DNA of 46,524 bases from a virus, in the IMG/VR virus record IMGVR_UViG_3300032291_001936, positions 1 to 46,524 of that record. One strand, written 5' to 3'. A model generated the notes under the pieces. The model was not told the origin of the DNA. It saw only the letters and a program-made list of their open reading frames with translations, and did no database searches. The translations under genes were made by a program, and so were the position numbers. Below, piece by piece: positions 41,148 through 46,524 of the stretch; within the stretch, counting starts at the first letter, position 1, and each line of letters opens with the position of its first letter.

Positions 41148-42422
41148 ATGATTAATCTAATTGAAGATAAGTCTACCCTACTTTCTTTTTTGGGTGGAAA
41201 TGTAAATATTGACCTTATTATTCCTGTGTGGAGTTCTCATAGAGCACACCCATTGGGAAATCGTTTATCGTTCATTTATTATAGACAAAGTGACGGAAGT
41301 GATGGTATAATCAATTTCAATCACATAGACGCAAAGAAGTTGGACAAATTTGACATATCTAAAATAGTTCATGTCAATACATTAGTTTTAGACAATAGAT
41401 ATTTAAAGACCATAGGGTTGGATTATGAGTGGGTATCGTTTGAAGAGAATGGGAAACCATTTATCTTTAGTGAGGTCGTAGAATTGGTTTATAGAGGGTA
41501 TAGAAACGACTTTAAAGAGTTGAATGATTGTGTACCTTTAATGAAGTGGTATGAAGTTCTAAAGACAATCCCAAATATCAGTACACGAAGAGAATGGGAT
41601 AGAAAATATACATCAGCAATCAACACATTAGGAAGGTTGGAAGGGGCCGGGGTAAAAGTCGTTAGAGAAAAATTTATTGATAGTTTTAACTTTAACGAAC
41701 AATACCTGCGAAAGAATGATATCGTCTACACGCAGTATAATCCATATACAACAACGGGTAGACCATCCAATAGACATCTTAATGTGAACTACTCTGCTCT
41801 AAACAAATCCGATGGTACAAGAGAAATGTTTATAAGTCGTCATCCACACGGAACCCTAATTCAATTTGACTATGAGTCGTATCACATTCGTTTGATTGCG
41901 AAAATGGTTGGATATGAATTTCCAACGGGTACAACGGCTCACCAACACCTTGCAAACCTTTATGGGTGTGATTTAGAGACGGCAAAGAAAATAACCTTTA
42001 CATACCTTTATGGTGGATTAGATGATAACGCTCGACAAATTCCGTTTTTCCAAAAGGTTGATGAGTATATTAAGAAATTATACCAATCGTTCGTCATTTC
42101 GGGAAAACTTACGACACTCTTATATAAAAGAGAAATTCCTTTTAGTAGAATTGAAGGTGGTAACGAACAAAAGGTATTCAACTATTTACTACAATCATTG
42201 GAGACTGAAATCAATTATATGAAGATTGGTGAGGTATTAGAATATTTGAGTGGGAAAATGTCAAAAATGATACTTTATACCTATGATGCCTTTCTTATAG
42301 ACACCCATCCTATTGAAAGAGAAAATATCTTAAACGACATTAAAGAGATAATGGAGAAGGGTGGTTTCCCAGTTAAAATAGAAGAAGGAGAGAATTATAA
42401 CAATTTAGAGGTTATAAGTTAA
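41148..42422 (+). CDS. Small divergent family A DNA polymerase
   Basis: The 424-residue protein keeps the polymerase I core in order: TTTGRPSNRHLNVNYSAL at 201-218 (the TGRxSS region), motif A FDYESYHIRLIAKM with D241, motif B AKKITFTYLYGG with K280 and Y-G, an NYLLQSLETEIN helix near 345, and motif C LYTYDAFLID with D380. In motif C the usual HDE is Y379-D-A381. The N-terminal 140 residues look like a remnant exonuclease-like domain without clear DEDD residues. Both catalytic aspartates remain, so activity is possible. T4-like phages normally replicate with a family B enzyme, so this may be a repair or specialised polymerase. Confidence 0.8.
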   Translation: MINLIEDKSTLLSFLGGNVNIDLIIPVWSSHRAHPLGNRLSFIYYRQSDGSDGIINFNHIDAKKLDKFDISKIVHVNTLVLDNRYLKTIGLDYEWVSFEENGKPFIFSEVVELVYRGYRNDFKELNDCVPLMKWYEVLKTIPNISTRREWDRKYTSAINTLGRLEGAGVKVVREKFIDSFNFNEQYLRKNDIVYTQYNPYTTTGRPSNRHLNVNYSALNKSDGTREMFISRHPHGTLIQFDYESYHIRLIAKMVGYEFPTGTTAHQHLANLYGCDLETAKKITFTYLYGGLDDNARQIPFFQKVDEYIKKLYQSFVISGKLTTLLYKREIPFSRIEGGNEQKVFNYLLQSLETEINYMKIGEVLEYLSGKMSKMILYTYDAFLIDTHPIERENILNDIKEIMEKGGFPVKIEEGENYNNLEVIS

Positions 42423-42428
42423 AAATTT

Positions 42429-42437
42429 ATATTTATA
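42429..42437 (+). promoter_or_regulatory. Candidate late promoter element ATATTTATA
   Basis: The element lies 33 nt before the ATG at 42471; TTTA occurs 20 nt upstream of TATATTTA at 42404-42407. It would make the following internal-protein-like genes late. Confidence 0.5.
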
Positions 42438-42470
42438 TCATATAATTATATACAATTAATAGACAAAAAT

Positions 42471-42986
42471 ATGCGTTTAATAAACCTTATCCCATTACAT
42501 GAGATTGATTTTCCATCTCAGGCAGCATTTGATAGATACAATAAACAACATAAATTAAGACCTGATACAAAGGTAGTAGTTGCAGGTAGAGTAACTACTG
42601 CAGGTAGAGCATCTAAAGTTGGTGGAACATCAGTATTTGGTAACGATGACAAACTAAAAAAATATGGTGATAATGCATTTAATCAAATGATGGCCGATAA
42701 GGATAAAAAAGAACCTAAAAGAGTATCTTTATCCGATGAACTGAACAACATAGCAGATTTAACCGATAATAACGACCACAATGGTGCGGTAATGGCATTA
42801 GCAAAAATGATGAACGATAAATCATCAGCTGCTGAAATGCAAAAAATTCAAAAATATCACAATTCAAAAGGTCATATGCCACAATCTTTAATTAAATATA
42901 GAAGTTCAATTTTGAATAACTTATTGGCACAGGCTAAAAAGACATATGGTGATAAATTTGCAAAACAATTACAAAATTCATTTTAA
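42471..42986 (+). CDS. Putative capsid-targeted or structural protein, unknown
   Basis: The 171-residue protein starts MRLINLIPLHEIDFPSQAAF, in which L9-H10-E11 fits the (L/I)xE rule of the T4-type prohead protease, suggesting that a short N-terminal peptide is removed. It continues DRYNKQHKLRPDTKVVVAG, RVTTAGRASKVGG and a basic helical C-terminus (SLIKYRSSILNNLLAQAKK). No enzymatic family is recognised. A late-type promoter element and its neighbour, which has a similar start, support a virion-internal protein. This remains inference. Confidence 0.5.
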   Translation: MRLINLIPLHEIDFPSQAAFDRYNKQHKLRPDTKVVVAGRVTTAGRASKVGGTSVFGNDDKLKKYGDNAFNQMMADKDKKEPKRVSLSDELNNIADLTDNNDHNGAVMALAKMMNDKSSAAEMQKIQKYHNSKGHMPQSLIKYRSSILNNLLAQAKKTYGDKFAKQLQNSF

Positions 42987-42996
42987 TAATATAAAG

Positions 42997-45072
42997 ATGT
43001 CAATAAATTTCCAAGAAATCCTTAAAGAATTAGAATATCGTGTAGAACATGGTATTATTGATTTGACAAAAGAGGAACAAGTTACAAAATTAACACAAAT
43101 CTTAAAAGAGAATGGTGTTTCCAATGCCAATGAAATGGCACAAAAAGCAAGAGTATATTTTTCTTATATTAACGAAGATGATGTAGTTAAGAATAAAAAA
43201 ACGGGCAATGTATATGTAGTAAAAAACTTTGACTCAGAAAAACACGATAAACCAAGTTCTGCAGAAATTGATAAAGCAAAAGCAGCAAATGGTGGCCAAT
43301 TACCATCGGGTGAAACACCAGCAAAACCTACTGCAAAAGTGGGTACACAAAAAACGGCCCCAAAAGCAACTATTAAAGTAAGTGATGCCGAAAAACGAGC
43401 AAATGATAAAAAAACATCTTCTTCAAAAGAAGTTGATGTAAAAAACGGTGTAGCAGTGGTAGTACCAAAAAGTAGATATGGTACAAAAGGTTCTAAAGAA
43501 GTTGACCAACAAAAGGCATCTAATAGATTAAAGTATTTACCAAAAAGTAAAATAACACCACAACAGGCAGCTCTTAATTTTAAGAAAGCATACCCAAAAG
43601 CAGTAACTACAAAATATCAATTTCCTAAACAATCAGATGCATTACTTAAAGCAAAATTACCACCAGCTGGATATGAAGCTTTGAAAAGTCTTTTGCAAAT
43701 GTCTAAACAAGGAGATTTTGACCCACCTATTAGTATAATAACAGACCAATATGGTGCAGGTAAAATTTCAGCACAAACAAATGAATTAGCAATGCAAGCT
43801 GCATTTTGTTTCCCTGCAACTCCAAAGGGTATTGCAGCTAGAAATGAATTTTTAAATAGTTTGGCACAAAACGCAGATGCAATTGAAAAAGCAGGTGGTG
43901 TTCCAATTTTAGATAAATCGTGGATTAAAGAAATGGGTGGAGCACATGATGCATTTGTTACCAATATGAATACAAAATTTGGTGCAGGAAAGTGGGATGT
44001 AACGGGTATGACATGGGATGTTAGAGCACAACAAGAAGCATTGGGAATTGATTATAATTCTAAAGGTGACTCAACCGATATGAATGCACAAATTAAAGTA
44101 AATGGTAAAATATATAATGAGGAAATAAGTTGTAAAAAAGATTGGGCGATTTTCTTATTAAATGCGGGATTAGGAGATGCATCTAACTGGTATTATACAT
44201 TAGGCCAACAAAAAGAAATGAGAGCAGAGGAATTACAAAGATTATCAGATGCAAAGGATGAAAGATTTGGAAAAAACGAAAAAGCAGAATTACAACAATT
44301 ACAAAAACAAGCTCTTTCAAAAGCACCTGTTAGTAATAAAGAATTGCAAGATGCTCAAATGAAGAGTGCGGAAACAGGATGTTTATCAATTAGAGAAATA
44401 CCATCAAAAGATGTTAATTCGGTTCTTAAAGATTGTATGAGTCGTAAAAAAAATGACCCATATAATATGGATGCAGGTGAAGCAGCATTGGCTAAACAAG
44501 TTGCAACTTATTTAAGTAAAACTAAAACAGTTGATGTAAATGAATTAGCAAATTATGTCGGTGGTGGTTCAAAGAATTTTAAGAAAGCAGTAATGGTTTA
44601 TCATAAAATGATGGGAGTATATCAGGGTAGTGATAAATGGTTGGACGGACATAGACAAATAACATATGATTTTATTGAACAATCTGCAAAAAAAATGGCA
44701 ACTAACAAAGATTTCCAAGGTATGTTGTTAAAAAAATTACAAGAAGCAATTCCTGTAAAAACAATGGTTGAAGGTGTAGAAAGTATGCAAATTGATAGTA
44801 TGTATGTTACACAAAAGCATATGCAAGAAATGTTTGGAACAACAAATTGGGATGATGTAAAAGAATTTTTAAGTATCAAAGTTACAAATGGTGTCGCAGC
44901 ATTAACATATTCAGCAAAAGGTAATAATGCAAAACCATTAAAAATTGCAAATATTCAAATGAGAGAAAAAGGAGTTGGATATAATGGTTCAGTTGCTTTA
45001 GAATGTACACCTGCAAAAGAATTTGAAGTTGGTTGTAAGGAAATTGATGCAAGAATAAATAAAAGAAAATAA
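42997..45072 (+). CDS. Large internal-head-protein candidate with T4-like capsid-targeting start
   Basis: The ATG at 42997 gives 691 residues; an earlier ATG at 42946 would overlap the previous gene by 41 nt. The start MSINFQEILKE resembles the T4 capsid-targeting peptide MKTYQEFIAE: an aromatic residue, then QE, then a hydrophobic pair and a final E suited to cleavage by the prohead protease. Residues about 110-190 are Lys/Ala/Ser-rich and disordered. Residues about 355-395 (GDSTDMNAQIKVNGKIYN, EEISCKKDWAIFLLNAG) carry D361, E376 and K380 in an order reminiscent of PD-(D/E)XK nucleases, with low confidence. It could be an injected enzyme packaged in the head. Confidence 0.55.
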   Translation: MSINFQEILKELEYRVEHGIIDLTKEEQVTKLTQILKENGVSNANEMAQKARVYFSYINEDDVVKNKKTGNVYVVKNFDSEKHDKPSSAEIDKAKAANGGQLPSGETPAKPTAKVGTQKTAPKATIKVSDAEKRANDKKTSSSKEVDVKNGVAVVVPKSRYGTKGSKEVDQQKASNRLKYLPKSKITPQQAALNFKKAYPKAVTTKYQFPKQSDALLKAKLPPAGYEALKSLLQMSKQGDFDPPISIITDQYGAGKISAQTNELAMQAAFCFPATPKGIAARNEFLNSLAQNADAIEKAGGVPILDKSWIKEMGGAHDAFVTNMNTKFGAGKWDVTGMTWDVRAQQEALGIDYNSKGDSTDMNAQIKVNGKIYNEEISCKKDWAIFLLNAGLGDASNWYYTLGQQKEMRAEELQRLSDAKDERFGKNEKAELQQLQKQALSKAPVSNKELQDAQMKSAETGCLSIREIPSKDVNSVLKDCMSRKKNDPYNMDAGEAALAKQVATYLSKTKTVDVNELANYVGGGSKNFKKAVMVYHKMMGVYQGSDKWLDGHRQITYDFIEQSAKKMATNKDFQGMLLKKLQEAIPVKTMVEGVESMQIDSMYVTQKHMQEMFGTTNWDDVKEFLSIKVTNGVAALTYSAKGNNAKPLKIANIQMREKGVGYNGSVALECTPAKEFEVGCKEIDARINKRK

Positions 45073-45479
45073 TGAATACACAACTACTTTGCCTTTTTAC
45101 GACAAAGGAGGAATTGGATAAGTCGGTTGATTTTATATTAACAAATTATACTCTAACTAATCCAAATGTTTTCATTTTAGAAAGTAAAGTGAGACCTGAA
45201 GAAGCATTTATTACTTTTAATGTCGAAAAGGGTTCTAATGCAATACCTTCGGAATGGAAAACTATTTTAGTACATAGAAAGAAACAATCTAATTCAATAT
45301 ACACTATTAATGCTTTGAATGAAGTAGTTAAGTCAAAAACGGGTGGTATGTTAGATAATTCTTATATGATTGATTGGGAAGAATTTAGAAATTGTATCTT
45401 AACCACATCTAATACAGGTTATAAAATGATACCTACAAAAGTATTCAAAAGTTTTAATACTCAAAATTTGGAGAATTAA
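45072..45479 (+). CDS. Conserved hypothetical protein
   Basis: The 135-residue product begins on the last base of the preceding stop codon. It starts NTQLLCLFTTKEELDKSVDF, with a beta/alpha pattern, VFILESKVRPEEAFITFNVE, and a later NSIYTINALNEVV helix; it ends with a basic KVFKSFNTQN. Translational coupling to the putative internal protein suggests related timing. No catalytic motif or membrane segment is visible. The family is not known to me. Confidence 0.6.
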   Translation: MNTQLLCLFTTKEELDKSVDFILTNYTLTNPNVFILESKVRPEEAFITFNVEKGSNAIPSEWKTILVHRKKQSNSIYTINALNEVVKSKTGGMLDNSYMIDWEEFRNCILTTSNTGYKMIPTKVFKSFNTQNLEN

Positions 45480-45498
45480 GATATTTTTCTTATATTTG
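45467..45498 (+). promoter_or_regulatory. Host-type promoter: TTTG-N20-TATATTTG
   Basis: TTTG at 45467-45470 and TATATTTG at 45491-45498, 20 nt apart, match the Bacteroidota consensus exactly. The ATG of the next gene starts 4 nt after the box, which suggests a leaderless transcript. Confidence 0.65.
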
Positions 45499-45502
45499 TT
45501 TC

Positions 45503-45817
45503 ATGACAAAGAGAAATAGATATACTCCAATTCAAATCCACGCAAACGTACCTTCGGACATTTTTGAACTTAATAGACGAGAACTTGCAAAAGCAATCGT
45601 AGATGGTATTGCATTCGGAATAAGAAATAAAAAGAAGAGAGTTGATTTCGCAAAAGTCTTAATTAAAGAGGTTATAGTTATTACATTATCCATTGATAGT
45701 AGAGAATTTACAGAATTATTAGACGAACAATTACAAATACTCATCGATTTTGAAGAGTATGAAACTTGTGCTCTTGCAGTAAAATTGAAAAACAAATTAG
45801 AAACAATAAAAGAATAA
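45503..45817 (+). CDS. Small unknown protein (104 aa)
   Basis: The 104-residue protein is basic at the N-terminus (TKRNRYTPIQIH) and in the middle (RNKKKRVDFAKVLIKEV), with a helical C-terminus rich in Glu, Leu and Lys (ELLDEQLQILIDFEEY). There is no other in-frame Met, so this ATG is the only start. It stands just behind an exact host-type promoter and heads a short operon with the next two genes, spaced 3 nt apart. Function is not recognised; a host-taken-over early or middle gene is plausible. Confidence 0.6.
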   Translation: MTKRNRYTPIQIHANVPSDIFELNRRELAKAIVDGIAFGIRNKKKRVDFAKVLIKEVIVITLSIDSREFTELLDEQLQILIDFEEYETCALAVKLKNKLETIKE

Positions 45818-45820
45818 GTT

Positions 45821-46129
45821 ATGGGTGAACAACATGTACCACTTACATTTGATGAAAACGGATTAGTTACATCGGTAGGAAAACAAAACGATGAATTAGA
45901 GATTTATGAAATCTGTGTTATGTGTGGAAAGAAAACCACAACACTTAAAACTGCTCATGTCGATTTTAGATATGGTTATGTAGAGGGAGCAGGACAATTA
46001 TGTAGAGAATGTTATTTAGGTGAGGATAGAAATCTTATCACTGTAAATAGTAGAACAATTTTAGATACACCCAACGATGCCGAATTAGGAGCAAAGGTTA
46101 GAGAATTATATTGGGAAAGTAAAAAATAA
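45821..46129 (+). CDS. Small zinc-finger-like protein
   Basis: The 102-residue product contains two CxxC pairs, C32-V-M-C35 and C61-R-E-C64, separated by 25 residues (AHVDFRYGYVEGAGQ before the second). This is a plausible zinc ribbon. The N-terminus is acidic and the C-terminus is helical (AELGAKVRELYWES). It starts 3 nt after the previous stop codon with the same AAGTTATG junction as other genes here. Possible roles are nucleic-acid or protein binding; no family is recognised. Confidence 0.6.
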   Translation: MGEQHVPLTFDENGLVTSVGKQNDELEIYEICVMCGKKTTTLKTAHVDFRYGYVEGAGQLCRECYLGEDRNLITVNSRTILDTPNDAELGAKVRELYWESKK

Positions 46130-46132
46130 GTT

Positions 46133-46426
46133 ATGGCAGAAAAGAAAAAAGATTCGGAGTTATTTTTAGGTGGAGGACACTTAAACATTCAATCATCACA
46201 ATATGTTGAAACTTACAATTCATTAAAATTGATAACAGTTACAGACGGAGCAATTGAATTAAATGTAGAAATAAAAGCTGATTTTAGTAAGATACCTGAA
46301 AAATATCACGAAGTATTTTTAAATATGTTTTCATCAAAATATGTAGGAACAACATCATTTGGAGATAATCCATTTAGTTTATGTAAACCTGCACCTAAAA
46401 GAAAATGGTATCAAATATGGAAGTAA
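46133..46426 (+). CDS. Small unknown protein (97 aa)
   Basis: The 97-residue product begins AEKKKDSELFLGGGHLNIQ, has a beta/alpha middle (SLKLITVTDGAIELNVEI; EKYHEVFLNMFSSKY) and a basic Pro-rich end (KPAPKRKWYQIWK). The stop codon lies 5 nt before the next likely start. Family and function are not recognised. It is third in the operon behind the host-type promoter at 45467-45498. Confidence 0.55.
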   Translation: MAEKKKDSELFLGGGHLNIQSSQYVETYNSLKLITVTDGAIELNVEIKADFSKIPEKYHEVFLNMFSSKYVGTTSFGDNPFSLCKPAPKRKWYQIWK

Positions 46427-46431
46427 AAGAA

Positions 46432-46524
46432 ATGGTAAACGGCCCTCAACACTACGGGGGAGTAGACAATCCATACGAAGTAATTAAAGTATGTGAAGCA
46501 TGGGGATTAGACAAAGATGCTTAC
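46432..46524 (+). CDS. DUF3310-like protein (3' end outside window)
   Basis: Translation from the ATG at 46432 gives MVNGPQHYGGVDNPYEVIKV followed by CEAWGLDKDAY, matching the start of DUF3310 proteins (PxHYxG, then a helix with IKVxEAWGLD). An in-frame ATG at 46417 would add five residues and overlap the previous gene by 10 nt; the later start clears it and has an A-rich leader (GTAAAAGAA). These small proteins are common in phage genomes and their function is unknown. The frame continues past the end of the window. Confidence 0.65.
   Translation, partial: MVNGPQHYGGVDNPYEVIKVCEAWGLDKDAY

Noticed and set aside
42946-42996. Upstream ATG for the internal-protein candidate
   Set aside because: It would overlap the previous gene by 41 nt and add residues without the capsid-targeting pattern; the ATG at 42997 has an A-rich leader and fits better.
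1-46524. tRNA genes, integrase, insertion sequences or attachment sites
   Set aside because: None recognised by reading: no cloverleaf-like segments, no transposase or recombinase motifs, and no inverted terminal repeats were noticed. A dedicated tRNA search was not possible.

Overview
This window reads as part of the late (virion) region of a large T4-like contractile-tailed phage. It is AT-rich, and every convincing gene is on the + strand with almost no wasted space. Recognisable landmarks are an acidic prohead-core protein, a gp23-type major capsid protein, gp13/gp14/gp15-type neck and tail-completion proteins, a gp18-type sheath, a gp19-type tube, a gp26/gp51-like pair, a tape measure and a baseplate hub set. 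Start codons are preceded by A-rich stretches rather than Shine-Dalgarno sequences. Several upstream regions carry TTTG-N19/20-TAnnTTT(G), the promoter pattern of Bacteroidota. A Bacteroidota (flavobacteria-like) host is therefore the best inference, but no gene here proves it.

Layout. Positions 1-6.3 kb: scaffold end (cut by the window edge), capsid protein, strong terminator, neck and sheath-completion genes and two small structural genes. Positions 6.3-27.8 kb: an adhesin island of about a dozen fibre or appendage genes built from Ser/Thr/Ala-rich repeats, collagen-like Gly-X-Y repeats, LamG-like domains, two self-cleaving S74 chaperone tails and one Hint (intein-like) domain. Enzyme genes sit among them: two 2-oxoglutarate/Fe(II) oxygenases, a GH130-like beta-propeller, a TPR plus FkbM-like methyltransferase fusion and a GT4-type glycosyltransferase. 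Positions 27.8-40.3 kb: sheath, tube, a pair of overlapping genes that look like a frameshifted tail-assembly chaperone, tape measure and baseplate/hub genes. Positions 40.3-46.5 kb: a PhyH-family oxygenase with a changed metal motif, a small divergent family A DNA polymerase, two proteins with N-termini like T4 capsid-targeting peptides, and several small unknown genes ending in a DUF3310 gene cut by the window edge.

How it may work together (inference). The capsid, neck, tail and baseplate genes build the particle. The adhesin island supplies exchangeable receptor-binding parts that share N-terminal attachment modules and C-terminal tails. The enzymes inside the island look placed to hydroxylate, glycosylate or methylate either the fibres or host glycans. 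A recurrent element, ATATTTATA, lies 4-50 nt before 13 gene starts and is the best candidate for the late promoter. Three hairpin terminators follow the capsid gene, a fibre gene and the tube gene. The most notable candidates for something undescribed are the fibre-modifying enzyme island, the Hint domain inside a fibre, the probable +1 frameshift before the tape measure, and the ATATTTATA late-promoter code.
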